DNA of 64,000 nucleotides from Meghimatium bilineatum. Its lineage: Eukaryota; Mollusca; Gastropoda; Stylommatophora; Philomycidae. A program made the translations under genes and the position numbers. The notes beneath the pieces were generated by a model. It saw only the letters and a program-made list of their open reading frames with translations, was not told where the DNA came from and did no database searches. The stretch lies in assembly GCA_034231615.1 (NCBI GenBank), contig CM067317.1, positions 44,710,652-44,774,651 on the forward strand, in the 5' to 3' direction. Positions 10,241-20,094 of this stretch are shown one piece after another; within the stretch, counting starts at the first letter, position 1, and each line of letters begins with the position of its first letter.

Positions 10241-10809
10241 CCGGAAAAACATGCGTCCGGAATAAAACGGATTATTTGTTTGAAATAATGTTTCACTTTG
10301 TCAGATGAATGTACATACAAGATTTTTACGTCTCCTCCATAATTTCAAGAAGCATTATGCTTGTAAATTCATGAGTATGCAGTAATAATACACTCAAATT
10401 GTTGCAAGAATGCGGTGGACAAACTGGTTAGGGAACAAAATTCTACAACCTTTAAAATTTTCTTGTACAGAATTATGATTTGACCTATTTACACACAAAA
10501 CTCCCCCCCCTCTCCCCAAAGCCAAATAAGATATGCGTTCAAACAATTGGGTCAAAGTGCATGAGCCATGGAAAGATGGATTAGCAACCAACCAATCATT
10601 CGATTAATTGCAAGTGATACAATGTATAAAACTGTGATATAATCAAGTGTTTTTAAGTAATTCAATCACATTCTGTTCCTTAGCATATTTCAATTTTCAC
10701 TATTTAAAATATTTAATACAAATTATGTTCTTCTGCATGTGTTCATGAGATATAAGAGTTTCCCTTACTTGAAACAATCAAATAAAGGCTAATTTAAATA
10801 ATGACAAAC
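10241..10809. other. DNMT1 intron, nothing recognised
   Basis: AT-rich sequence with a C/T-rich stretch near 10500. No coding or repeat signal that I could support. Confidence 0.5.
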
Positions 10810-10902
10810 CTGCTGAAAACCCAATCAAGGCATTTTCTCCTCCATCAAAGCCAGCAACAAACCATTCATTTATTGGACCCATGTTGCGGCAAGGTACTCC
10901 AC
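10810..10902 (-). CDS. DNMT1: DNMT1 exon: RFTS, GPINEW segment
   Basis: It encodes GVPCRNMGPINEWFVAGFDG and GENALIGFSA, matching the invariant human segment [24 protein letters not shown]. Phase 1 in and phase 1 out, 93 bp, with the split Gly codon completed by the 8696 exon. Acceptor CTATTCCAG, donor GTTTGT. The exon(s) just upstream, expected to hold the rest of the RFTS zinc site (LTCFSVYC...H in human), were not found. Confidence 0.95.
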
Positions 10903-10975
10903 CTGGAATAGAACAATCACATTAAAGAAAAAAAACTACCAAACATTGAAAACACTTTATTTTTTTCTACACATG

Positions 10976-11390
10976 AGAAGCCTTGTAGGCTAGTTGATAG
11001 TGAGCTTGCCTACTGTAACTGAGTTACAGAGGTGCCAGGTTCTAGCCTAGTTGATAGTGAGTTTGCTTACTGTCACCAGGTTACAGCGTGCCAGGTTTAC
11101 TATCACCAGAAAATGTGATTTGTTTGAAACCAAGTCCAGATAAAAAATCATGGTCGTGATTTCTCACTTAATACGGTCATTCCTCCAGTTCAGGGGTTGT
11201 AGTTGGGTACCAGGAGTATGTGTTGAGGAAGGTAAACACCGCAAGGAAGGAAACTGGCCACACTACCTAATAGTTGCTACCATGGGACTTATACACATAT
11301 CTGTACTACGACTAAAAGATGTTGCCATTTTTGTTTCGATCCCTGGAAATAATGAGCAATACAGGATTTGCATCCTTTTGTGCAATTGAG
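10976..11390 (+). mobile_element. tRNA-headed SINE with a duplicated head
   Basis: GGCTAGTTGATAGTGAGCTTG is followed by a second head, GCCTAGTTGATAGTGAGTTTG, 60 bases on. Each has a tRNA A-box-like segment, and the second is followed by TTACAGCGTGCCAGG as in the copy at 18655. The body shares GGAAGGTAAACACCGCAAGG and AAGGAAACTGGCCA with that copy. Strand is opposite to DNMT1, in its intron. Confidence 0.7.
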
Positions 11391-11522
11391 GTTTCTCCAG
11401 AGATGTATTTCATACTATGTAGATAGACTCCCAACTTCCTATAGGCATGCAATGCTTTGAGAAGAAATGTACCACTCAGAAGGTAAAAAGCTTCCTGTGT
11501 AGTCATATAATTTACTATGGCC

Positions 11523-11672
11523 ACGCAGAAGATGGATGTGTTAGACCATTGGCACAAATAACACAGTGCATTTCCATTCTCTGGACTACATCCTGCTGGA
11601 AATCTAGTAGGACCATTGTCCTGCTATAAGGGAGATCCAGCGGGAGTTTGAGAATGAACACTGTAGAAGATC
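11523..11672 (+). mobile_element. Retroposon A copy
   Basis: Contains GATGGATGTGTTAGACCATT, CCATTCTCTGGACTACATCC, GACCATTGTCCTGCTA and a CACTGTAGAAGA end in family order. The tail is degenerate and no clear TSD is visible. Confidence 0.85.
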
Positions 11673-11754
11673 TACTAGGGAATCTGTGCTATTGCATAGC
11701 AAGTTTGTCTAATGGGACACTAATGAGACCTTCAAACCTGCATGTTAAAACTGG

Positions 11755-11990
11755 CATGTTTGTTTATCTGAATTTTAACTTTATGTATGTCTTTGAAACA
11801 GCCATTCCTTGTTTTCTTCTTTTTTAGACTAATTCCTTTGTTTTCACTTGCTTGTACTACCATGTCCAACAGGGCTTGAAGTTGTTGTTCGCTCCCTTCA
11901 ATCAGAATTGTATCGTCAGCATATCTTAGATTATTCAGATTGTAACCTCCAACTGCTAATCCTGGAATGTGAAATGAATATAGAAAAAGA
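11755..11990 (-). pseudogene. LINE reverse transcriptase fragment
   Basis: Reads GGYNLNNLRYADDTILIEGS then EQQLQALLDMVVQASENKGI, the YADD-containing palm segment of a non-LTR reverse transcriptase. It is closely related to the copy at 40550-41330. Nothing of the rest of the RT remains on this side. Confidence 0.85.
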
Positions 11991-12004
11991 AAATCTAATG
12001 AAAA

Positions 12005-12315
12005 AAAAGCAAACAAAACAAGAAGTGATCATATGGGGAATATAAAGATTAAAAAAATTGCTGGAACATCTGCGGTCAAATATATTGAAAATCAGAGACT
12101 GAAATGGTTCCGCCACTTAATGAGAATGAACCAGTATTGGCCAACAACAGAGCATACAACATAAATGAAGACATCAAATGGCAAAGGAAGACCAAGAAGA
12201 AAGTGGATTAAAGGAGTTACAAACGCTCTGAGACCTCACAATATTACTGCATATCAAGCGACCAAACGTAATATTGCCCAAAAACCGACCAACATTCAAC
12301 CATGCTACAGCTAAC
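12005..12315 (+). pseudogene. LINE 3' fragment (C-terminus)
   Basis: Reads IAGTSAVKYIENQRLKWFRH, then LMRMNQYWP and GKGRPRRKWIKGVTNAL, the typical C-terminal region after LINE RT domains. It is probably the same family as the RT fragment at 11755-11990 but lies on the opposite strand, so the two are either separate insertions or an inverted pair. Confidence 0.75.
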
Positions 12316-12527
12316 AGTAACAGCAGAGAAAACACAATCGATAGAAGAAAAATGTTACACTGAAGAACTAAACACAGAAAAAATATGGAAGTTATTTGCT
12401 GCTGGCATCTTTTACAGAAACTCTATATAAACAACCTAACTTCACATTCATACCTTCTGTGTGACAACTTTTGTGTTGGTTACCAGAGTTCGAAAGAAGA
12501 AGAAGACTGTATGTCACAACTACAAAA

Positions 12528-12795
12528 TTTTTTCTGAGCTTGTTCTCAAACTCCTGCATATAACAGGCTGCAGTTCAGAGGATGGAATGAGTTGTACCAT
12601 AGTTTGCAGCTTGACTACAATATCTGTGCCCGTCAGCCCAGCACATCCAACTTCAGTATAACATTGGATCATTTATGAAACAGTAAATTCAACTCACAAA
12701 ATCCTCTTAGTCACTTCCTACAACATGCATGGCAGGCCTTAGTGTTGGTACTCTCTGTTCCCCTTTTGAGTCCGGCAACACTTGCCCGACTACAA
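12528..12795 (-). mobile_element. Retroposon B copy, degenerate
   Basis: TTCTCAAACTCCTGCATATA, then AGCACATCCAACTTCAGTAT, CCTCTTAGTCACTTCCTACAACATGC and TCCGGCAACACTTGCCCG follow the B order with many substitutions. Confidence 0.8.
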
Positions 12796-13192
12796 ATAAT
12801 CATTTTAGCTTAAGTAAGGCCTGCCGTCTAATGAAAGCAATGAGATCAAGCAATTATTAGAGTACACCCATAACTGAGCCAAATGCAAAGCGTGTTACGA
12901 AACCATGGCCTTTGGAAAAGTAAGAAATTAGTCGCTCACTGTCACTTACAAAGGACACTGTTCTGTAGCATTCTTTACATTCAGATCCGTCTCTCGTTTA
13001 CACAAAAGTCGCTTCTAGTGGACAGCAGGCCTAATGTGTGCACAATGGAAAAAAAAATACTTTTATGGACGTGACTATTACCTTCTAACCTTGCTACAAT
13101 GATCCTTCAAGGAACGATGCAAGGGAAAAAAGGAAGAGACAAATTTTTCTTAACTGACCCACAGATACAAACAAATGAGCAACACAACTTAC

Positions 13193-13286
13193 AGCATCTT
13201 CAGAATCACCAGGAAATAACTTCAGTTCCTGATCGTCCATGTACTTCAAACATTCGTTACATCTTTCTGGGAGAGCTTTCGTATGA
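13193..13286 (-). CDS. DNMT1: DNMT1 exon: start of RFTS, first zinc Cys pair
   Basis: Reads HTKALPERCNECLKYMDDQE then LKLFPGDSEDA, matching human [27 protein letters not shown]. The two Cys (CNEC) are half of the RFTS zinc site. The acceptor at 13287 (CTTTAAG) gives phase 2, which joins in frame to the 13824 exon. A stronger-looking acceptor (ATTTACAG, exon to 13311) would be out of phase with that exon. The donor GTAAGT is good; phase 0 out. The start boundary is therefore less certain than the rest. Confidence 0.85.
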
Positions 13287-13374
13287 CTTAAAGATAAACA
13301 CTGTGGAATTTCTGTAAATAAGAAACAGTTCATAACATGAAGTAAAAGATTACAAGTGGGAGGGGAAACAAACA

Positions 13375-13505
13375 GATGATGATGAAATAATACCTTTAGC
13401 TGCGAGCATATACCTCTTGACACATGATGATGATGAAATAATACCTTTAGCTGCGAGCATATACCTCTTGATACATGATGAAATAATACCTATAGCTGCG
13501 AGCAG
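13375..13505. repeat. ~50-bp tandem repeat, 3 units
   Basis: AATAATACCTTTAGCTGCGAGCATATACCTC recurs three times after variable GATGATGATG stretches, in the intron just upstream of the RFTS start exon. A minus-strand frame through it is periodic and not a gene. Confidence 0.9.
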
Positions 13506-13823
13506 ATAGCTCGACAATCCACTGATAAATTGACAGATTTTCTGACAAAAGTACAGGTCTTCCTCAACTAAGGTGATAGCGGTGAGTATAAGCATGGTTG
13601 TGTTAAGGGGGCTTATAGGTTTATGTTTTTCCCAAAAGGAAGCATTTATTATTATTCGAGAAAAATAATACTATTCACGACATACACGTTATCTACTAGG
13701 GATTTGTTGTTGCATGGTGGTTGTTCTGGTATGTCACTGGCGAGACCAGGCACTCTACATGCAGTTAACATAATCTATGCCGAGTCATATGTCAGATTGT
13801 AATTAATTTAAAAATCAGCTTAC

Positions 13824-13982
13824 CTTTCTTGTTGGTTGATATTTTCATCTTCTAGTTTGGCCCTCTTGGGGCTGTTTTCCTTATCATCGCTCTCATCAGG
13901 ACACTTGTCACATTCAGTCATCTCCTTGGCTTGAACATCATTAGCAACTATTTCTTGACCTTTCTTTGGTTCCAACTTGGGC
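13824..13982 (-). CDS. DNMT1: DNMT1 exon: linker with basic motif
   Basis: Reads PKLEPKKGQEIVANDVQAKE, then MTECDKCPDESDDKENSPKR and AKLEDENINQQE. It is low-complexity and charged, as in the variable DNMT1 linker; SPKRAKLE looks like a nuclear-localisation element. Identification rests on phase: its first base completes the Arg codon left by the PIP-motif exon, and its last two bases join the RFTS exon. Acceptor CAAGCAG, donor GTAAGC, 159 bp. Confidence 0.85.
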
Positions 13983-14106
13983 CTGCTTGGAAATTATGAA
14001 TGTTTCCGTAGAAAGTAGTTTCAAACAAGTAATATCAATAATAAAATATCAATGCAAAAGCAGTCAAGCTAAATTACATCTGGACAGAGCAAGCATATTA
14101 TTTATC

Positions 14107-14240
14107 AAGTGAGATATTCTTCTCAGAACGATGTGTTCATCGTGGATACTCTGAGCGCTTCTCTATCCCGGGCAAGCAGGACTGCATTGGCCAGAGACGT
14201 GTATACATTCTTCGATGTCGCTGGTCCATCGTCTTCTTGG
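14107..14240 (-). pseudogene. LINE C-terminal fragment
   Basis: Frame pieces WTSDIEEC and SLANAVLLARDREALRVSTM, separated by a one-base shift, match the end of RTE/Jockey-type LINE proteins (W.DDI..w...s...a..la.dR..WR). It sits in a DNMT1 intron in the same orientation as the gene but is not part of it. Confidence 0.6.
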
Positions 14241-14975
14241 TCCATGCACAGAGAAAGACAAATTAATGTAAAGAACATTAAATGTAGATAAGAGTCGAAT
14301 CTTGAACAACATGAAAGCTGAAGTTTATTTTGGTTATATAAAGAGACGTAATAGCATGAGAAAATTAGTAATGGAAGGCATAGTTGCTGGTAACAAGGCA
14401 AAGATAACAACAGACGAGAGACATTTCATCAGAGTCTTTAGAGGTGCCCATGGCAGCATCATGTCAACTTGCTCAGAATTGTGAGGAAGTTTAGTGCTCA
14501 TAAGTAATACTGCATTCTGGGAAGAATGTAACTCAATTAATGCTATTCATAATATATCCCAATCATTTATATTTTCATATAACCTTAATTTCTTGCTGCC
14601 TCAATGGAGCCCTGATATACAGGAACAGATGAGATATCTGGAACAGACCCGTGAGCTTTCTAAAAACAAGTTGTTTTAAAAACCTCTTCTATTTATGCTG
14701 TCCATATTTTCATGGGTGCCTCTCTAACTTTAAGCCCACTGTATTTAAACAGCGTCACTTTTCGGATGGTATTAGTAACTAGTAGCATGTCAGAACCATT
14801 TGACCTGCTGTTTTCTGATGAAGTTCCGCACTCGTGTTATACCCACCTGCCGTCTGATTGTCTCATTACTGATTATATCTATTTTTGTGACCTTGTGAAA
14901 AAAACTACTGAAAGCAAACAAAAGGGTAAAGTACACCCTGATCAAGTGAAAATATTTGATAGAATAGGAACTACC
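14241..14975. other. DNMT1 intron, nothing recognised
   Basis: Several short chance frames on the plus strand, none with a motif or splice logic I could support. Confidence 0.5.
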
Positions 14976-15180
14976 AAATCAATCAAACAAACACAGAATA
15001 GGAACCACCAAATCAATCAAATAAACACAGAATAGGAACCACTAAATCAATCAATCAAAGAATAGGAACCACCAAATCAATCAAACAGAATAGGAACCAC
15101 CAAATCAATCAATCAAACACAGAATAGGAACCACAAAATCAATCAATCAAACAAACAGAATAGGAACCACCAAATCAAAC
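14976..15180. repeat. Tandem repeat of AATAGGAACCACCAAATCAA
   Basis: Seven units of about 24-35 bp. The core AATAGGAACCACCAAATCAA is constant and the spacer varies in the number of TCAA/ACAAACAC blocks. Confidence 0.92.
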
Positions 15181-15352
15181 AGTGATTGTTCCACGTAAAC
15201 TGCTATTTAAATTTTGTTTATATATTTACTTACCAATTGGTGCACAATTTTACTGCAGTTTTCTATTTACTTGAATTTTTTTAATCAAACTAATGCAAAC
15301 GTTTTGGCAGTAAAGAAAGTCAATAATAATCATGTACGTTCAAGTAACTCAC

Positions 15353-15434
15353 CTTCCAGAAAACAATGACATAATTGTGGGCTGTTTGTCATCAGGAGTC
15401 TTAGAGGCGAGACGACCTGAAGTCCGAGCAGGTA
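15353..15434 (-). CDS. DNMT1: DNMT1 exon: PCNA-interacting (PIP) motif
   Basis: Reads PARTSGRLASKTPDDKQPTI then MSLFSG. QPTIMSLF aligns with the human PIP box QTTITSHF, which docks DNMT1 on PCNA at replication forks; Gln1, Ile4 and the final Phe are kept, and Leu replaces the aromatic or His at position 7. Phase 1 in (split Ile codon), phase 2 out (split Arg codon), 82 bp. Acceptor TCTACAG, donor GTGAGT. Confidence 0.92.
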
Positions 15435-15494
15435 CTGTAGAGTATAGATAAAACATATACATATTTTCTGATGCCACTAAGCAATTACACATAA

Positions 15495-16300
15495 TTAACC
15501 TTACAGGCTCTATAGGTGGTTATAGCCCCAATGTCATTATGTAACTTGGGTCGGTAGGCGTCTCCATTCACCCCCATTGCTATGCCCCAAATCATCAGCA
15601 CGGAATCACACGAAGTAAAGCTTATATGATGTAGAATTCCCGCCACACGAAGCTAGAAAGAAATATGTCACAGCCTAAAGGTCAAAAAATTCCTTTACAC
15701 ATTACGATTGCAAGAAGGAAAAAGCCGGCTAATTTTTGACAACAAATTTCTGAAATGACTTTGTCCATTTTCGACCACATATTTTACTATCAAATGTAGT
15801 GTAGCATTGGCAAGTGATCAAATGTAGTGTAGCATTGGCAAGTGATCGTCATAGAAAGTGATATTTACATGTTTTAATTGCTGTTTTAATTGTTGTTTTT
15901 ATGTTTTAGTTGTTGTTATGTTATAAATTGTTCGTTTATTCATTGAAAAACACAAAAACAATATGTATCAGAGGTGCCATGTGTCAGCATTTAAAATAAA
16001 AACATTGTATGTCCATAGTCTTAAACGAGCGGACAATGTATGTGATTTCTTCACATTTGATTAGTTTGTTCAGTCCATATTACATTAGTCTGGAAATGAA
16101 ACGATATTTAAAAAAAGTGATTAAACACTTAGTAGTTGGTTGTCCCATCTCATATGGGGTCAAAGTGACCCAGATGCCATGCTTACCCTTAGAACCCAGT
16201 AGCTCGATACTTTAGGATTTACACTAAATATGGTTACCCCAGAAACCAATTTTTTGGTATTTCGACTTGCAAGAACAGCGTACAGCATAAGGTAAGTTAA
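15495..16300. mobile_element. piggyBac-like element, degenerate
   Basis: Begins TTAACCTTACAGGCTCTATA at a TTAA and shares long blocks with 9013-10240: GAAGTAAAGCTTATATGA, TTCCCGCCACACGAAGCTAG, CCTTTACACATTACGATTG and AATATGTATCAGAGGTGCCA. A 28-bp segment (AAATGTAGTGTAGCATTGGC...) is duplicated at 15795-15850. The right end is unclear; a TTAA at 16297 with a poor inverted terminus is the best guess. Confidence 0.6.
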
Positions 16301-16410
16301 TGATATAACAAAACATAATTTTATGCCGTATTTGTGTCAAAATAACTCAGATCTGGTGGAGCATTTTTGTGTATTTTTTTTTTTCTCAGGCGCCCGGGGA
16401 AAGGGGTGAT

Positions 16411-16510
16411 TAAGTAGGAGAGAAACCACATCACTGTACACAGGAAGTAGGAGAGAAACCACATCACTGTACACAGGAAGTAGGAGAGAAACCACATCAT
16501 TGTACATAGG
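16411..16510. repeat. 33-bp tandem repeat, 3 units
   Basis: AGTAGGAGAGAAACCACATC followed by ACTGTACACAGGA occurs three times, the last diverged. Confidence 0.93.
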
Positions 16511-16639
16511 ATCAAACATTTTGTACAAACATCCTGCAACAATTTAAGTGTTGTTATTCTTTGCTCCTCTTTTGGGCTCCAGCAACACCCGAGCGCAATG
16601 GCCTGTAAATTTCTTGGAACCAAAACAAACTGCCAAAGA

Positions 16640-16792
16640 GAAATGTGTCGGGCCATTGGAACGCATAAAAAGGCGACACAGCTTATTTCCATTCTCTGAA
16701 CTACATCGTGTTGGAAATCTAGTAGGACCATTGTCCTGCTACAAGAGTGACCCAGTGGGAGTTTGAAAATAAACGCCGAAAAAGAAGAAACG
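16640..16792 (+). mobile_element. Retroposon A copy
   Basis: Runs from ATGTGTCGGGCCATTGG through GGCGACACAGC, TAGTAGGACCATTGTCCTGC and GAGTGACCCAGTGGGAGTTTG to CGCCGAAAAAGAAGAA. Just upstream, 16535-16595 resembles the 5' end of B (CTCCAGCAACACCCGAGCG) on the other strand. Confidence 0.88.
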
Positions 16793-16856
16793 ATAACCAT
16801 TTCTTCTACAACTTATGAGAACAAATTTGTTTATTAAATTAATCCTCTATACTTAC

Positions 16857-17028
16857 TTCGAGTAGGTGTCTCTACGGATTTTCTACCTCCTTTTAATTTT
16901 TTAACCGGTGGTGAGAAGTCATCTTCATCCCCATTGTCTGCTCCATTAGTGTCAATCTCTGCTTCAATCAGATCAACTTCCCCTACGCCGTTCATTAGTT
17001 GGTTACCATTCTGTGTCTCCGGAATATC
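16857..17028 (-). CDS. DNMT1: DNMT1 exon: acidic/basic linker
   Basis: Reads DIPETQNGNQLMNGVGEVDL, then IEAEIDTNGADNGDEDDFSP and PVKKLKGGRKSVETPTR. The basic PVKKLKGGRK run is a plausible nuclear-localisation signal. It is assigned to the gene by strand, AG/GT borders (TCATCAG; GTAAGT) and phase: 0 in, 1 out, making an Ile codon with the PIP-motif exon. Confidence 0.87.
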
Positions 17029-17177
17029 CTGATGACATAAAGTAATATAGTATATAAAACAATTTCAAGGTCGGATTATTTTTACATATTTTGTAGTAAT
17101 TGTTATAAAGAAACAATTTTTAATTCTGAAAATGAAGTCCATCATCAAAAGATCCATTAACATGGAATGGAGCTCAC

Positions 17178-17216
17178 CTCATCCATGGCAGCCAAAAGGA
17201 CAATGCTATCTACAAG
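17178..17216 (-). CDS. DNMT1: DNMT1 micro-exon (39 bp)
   Basis: Thirteen in-frame codons, LVDSIVLLAAMDE, between a pyrimidine-rich acceptor (TTCCTTTCTTCCAAG) and donor GTGAGC. Phase 0 on both sides, so it drops cleanly between the 18248 and 16857 exons and could be skipped without changing frame. The evidence is splice sites and phase only. Confidence 0.7.
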
Positions 17217-17228
17217 CTTGGAAGAAAG

Positions 17229-17748
17229 GAACACACTATGTTTAGATTGAGAAAATACTCTAACATATGTACGGGAAGTTTGGAGTTGGTGTCACTGATA
17301 TGTACCCTTTTGGACAAGTTCCAGAAAACACAAAACATATTTTACAGAACTGCACACTGTACGTAAGTAAAGACAAGAAGAAAGCTATGAGCCTCTGAAA
17401 AAGCTTCTTCTTCTGCGTTCAGCATCTGCATGTGCAAACCAGACAGTGGTGTGGGCAGCTATAGATAAGCATACCACAGCGGTTTGGGCAGATACGGATA
17501 TGTATGTGCAAAATAGACCACAGTTTGGGCAACTACAGACCTGAATTTAAAAACCAATGATTTTGGCAGATACTGACCTGCATGTGCCAGACAGTGGTTT
17601 GGGCAGATATGGGCCTGTATGAACACAATTCTCTTGGTGTGGTCACTGAGTACATTTTTTAGACTAATACTCCTAGATCTTGTACACAGTGTGTTAAATG
17701 TACACACGTGTTGCCTTTCCCAAAAATAAAACAGAGAATAGCATTACT
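17229..17748. other. DNMT1 intron with a degenerate tandem repeat
   Basis: About 17450-17620 loosely repeats a ~55-bp unit built on CAGTGGTTTGGGCAGATAC...CTGCATGTGC. A minus-strand frame through it is periodic. Confidence 0.6.
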
Positions 17749-17975
17749 AATCTTCCATGCATGGAGGGGGGGAAGGGGGTCATGTGTGTGTAGAGAGAGT
17801 TGGCAGTCCCATTCCATAGTCATAGTGACCCAAAAACCATGCTGAAGTCAAACGTGCCGAGCTGGAAGGCGCAGATAATACAGCCTAGCTGTAAACCATC
17901 ACACAATTTATTCGCCTCTCCAGACAATGTCCTGCTAACCAGCAGGACTTTAGGAATGAATGCTGAAAAAGGCAA
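17749..17975 (+). mobile_element. Retroposon B copy, 5'-truncated
   Basis: Starts at the CATGCATGGAGG region and continues GAGTTGGCAGTCCCATTCC, AACCATGCTGAAGTCAAACG, AGCTGTAAACCATCACACAA and CTAACCAGCAGGACTT to AATGAATGCTGAAAAAGG. Confidence 0.82.
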
Positions 17976-18004
17976 TGTACCATATTAGAAACACTTTTAT
18001 CTGC

Positions 18005-18218
18005 CAATCATGTCATAAGAGTCAACTAAGGAGGTTTTGGTGTGGAGTTAGCTGTCCCTTCCCGTCATAGTGACCCAGAATCCGTTCTTAAATCTGATGT
18101 GTTAGGCTGAAAGGCGCAGACATCACAGCTAAGCTGTAAACCATGACCAAATGCATTCCATTCTCCGAACTACATGCTGCTAAACTTTAGGAGTTTGAGT
18201 ACGAACGCAGAATAAAAA
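18005..18218 (+). mobile_element. Retroposon B copy, 5'-truncated
   Basis: A second B directly downstream of the first: CATGTCATAAGAGTCAACTAAGG, GTGTTAGGCTGAAAGGCGCAGA, AGCTGTAAACCATGACC and TTTGAGTACGAACGCAGAAT. Part of the CTGCAGGA segment is deleted. It ends 30 bases before the donor of the 18248 exon. Confidence 0.85.
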
Positions 18219-18247
18219 TAAACACAAAAATAAAACAGTTATCTTAC

Positions 18248-18529
18248 CACTTTGCAGTTGACCTTGCTTCTGCCATCTGTATTCTCGTTTGTAAATTCTT
18301 TATTTTCTACGTTATTTTCAATGTTAGAGCCCAATGCAAATTTAGACAATGTCACAGCAACAGAGGATCCGATAGTGATATGCCCACTGGCTACTGTCTC
18401 TGATGAAAATTCACCATTGTGAGCATGCTCAATGTCGATGCTACTTGTATCATTGCTAGTTCCGTTTGTGTTAACACTTGCCAACAGGAAACCGCCAATG
18501 ATGGCATCAATCTTCTTGTAAAAACCTTT
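18248..18529 (-). CDS. DNMT1: DNMT1 exon: DMAP1-binding domain end and linker
   Basis: Starts KGFYKKIDAIIGGFLLASVN, completing the DMAP1-binding domain (human SEEGYLAKVKSLL), then runs through a Ser/Thr/Asn-rich acidic linker to DGRSKVNCKV. Phase 0 in and out, 282 bp, no frameshift. Acceptor TTTTTTTAATAG, donor GTAAGA. The long polar linker is poorly conserved in the family, so its identity comes from the first 15 residues and from phase. Confidence 0.9.
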
Positions 18530-18654
18530 CTATTAAAAAAAAGAAAGTATTTCAAAAATACTTTTAAACTGGGTTTATTCAGTTCAAAGATGATAAAAAC
18601 CTGCTAGGATGGTGTTTATCAGGCATTCTTTATGAGGTTATACTAAAGAGAAAC

Positions 18655-19075
18655 GCGGTGGCCTAGCTGATAGTGAGCTTGCTTACTGGATTACAGCGTG
18701 CCAGTGCTGGGTTCCAAACAACATCTGGACAAAACAATCGGGCTAGATTTATCTCCTGACAGCTCCTCCAGTTGACCCAGCTGTAAATGGATACCTGACG
18801 CATGAGTTGGGGAAGGTAAACACAGCAAGGAAGGAAACTGGCCATCCCATCTAATACTGTAGTTGCTGCAGCTTAGCAAACGAAAAGTTATCTTCATCTC
18901 CGACGGCAGGTCACTGTTATGGGATCTGCCTTACCTTTATACTAAAGAAAATCCTGGATTGACATCAAGGAATGGTCTGGGCATGATTTTGTCTACACCC
19001 CTCCAAGTGGCTATGGATAGAGATATTTGGAGAGCGTTCTTTTACTGATGTCACCAGTGTGGCACCCCTACGATC
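18655..19075 (+). mobile_element. tRNA-headed SINE
   Basis: TGGCCTAGCTGATAGTGAGCTT is A-box-like and GCTGGGTTCCAAACAAC is B-box-like, 45 bases apart. The body has CTCCTCCAGTTGACCCAGCT, AAATGGATACCTGACGC and GGGAAGGTAAACACAGCAAGG. It shares its body with 10976-11390 and CACCCCTACG near the 3' end with 54031-54292. Confidence 0.75.
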
Positions 19076-19149
19076 TAAATGTTTTTGGGTCTTATTGTTA
19101 TTGTTTAAGGTTTTCCACAGTTTATGCAAGCACCAGATGACTGCTGTAC

Positions 19150-19207
19150 TCAATGTACCTGTGGGTTGCAATGTACCTGTGGGTTGCAATGTACCTGTGG
19201 GTTGCAA
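19150..19207. repeat. 18-bp tandem repeat, 3 units
   Basis: CAATGTACCTGTGGGTTG is repeated three times exactly or nearly so. Confidence 0.95.
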
Positions 19208-19368
19208 TGCTACACAATGGACATATTATTTCTAGATGAGATTTTGTCATGATTTTCTTGCACTCTCAAAGCATCCTGCAGATAAAAGGGTTAATTTTCT
19301 CCCAGAGGTACAGGAATCGGTTTTCAGCAGACTTCAGCTCAGAGAAGATCATTGGATGAAATAGCTCA

Positions 19369-20045
19369 TACCTCCTTAGTACTTTCTTACGACATGTGAC
19401 AAGTGTTATTTCCCTTTCTGGTGCCAATAACACACGGGCAGTATTCTTCTTCTGCGTTCGTTCTCAAACTCATGCAGATTAGCAGGATGCAGTCCGGAGA
19501 ACGGAATGTGTTGTGTCATGGTTTACAGCATTGCTGCGATATCTGCACCATTCGGCCGGACACATCCGACTTCAGCATGGCTTTGGGTCACTGGCCCTAT
19601 ATGGGTAAATGCAAATAAAGTAAATAGGTTACTAGAAAACTATCAATATAAAATAATAAAATATATAAAATAACAATATAAAAAATTTTCTTTAAAAAAG
19701 AACAAATACAATTGTCAATGTGGTGGACCAATTGGGATCTTAATCAAGACAACAACAACAGTTAAGAACAAAAAAACCATAACGAATATAAACAAAATGG
19801 ATTTCTCCCACCAGGAAATCAACAACCAGCAAGAACAGATCCAGTGCAATACCAACTCCATCCCATAACCTCCTTAGTCGCTTTTTACGACATGCGTGGA
19901 AGGTAAATAGTGTTGCTATTCTTTACTTCCCTTTTGGGCCATGGCAACACCAGCGAGGCATTATTCTAAACCTCCTTATTACCTCTTACGACATGTGGTA
20001 AGTGTTATTTCCCTTTCTGTGCCAATAACATACAGGCATTATTCT
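19369..20045 (-). mobile_element. Retroposon B split by a 240-bp insertion
   Basis: The B tail half occupies 19446-19606 and its 5' half 19849-19960. The 240 bases between them contain an AT-rich segment and GACAACAACAACAG. The flanks GGCAGTATTCT and GGCATTATTCT are an imperfect TSD. Outside it on both sides lies the same ~65-bp sequence (CTTACGACATGTG...GTGTTATTTCCC...CCAATAACA), itself resembling the 5' end of B, so one B apparently inserted into the remains of another. Confidence 0.75.
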
Positions 20046-20094
20046 AAACATAAATAAAGTTAGCAGCAGAGACAAGAAAAACATTTAATCTTGT

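Noticed and set aside
11387..11530. Minus-strand frame EAFYLLSGTFLLKALHAYRK as the missing DNMT1 RFTS exon
   Set aside because: It has an acceptor-like TACACAG but no similarity to the expected RFTS segment and no phase-compatible donor.
12937..13020. Minus-strand candidate exon with donor GTAAGT (KRLLCKRETDLNVKNATEQC)
   Set aside because: Splice borders look good but the residues do not match the expected RFTS sequence and no frame agrees with the neighbouring phases.
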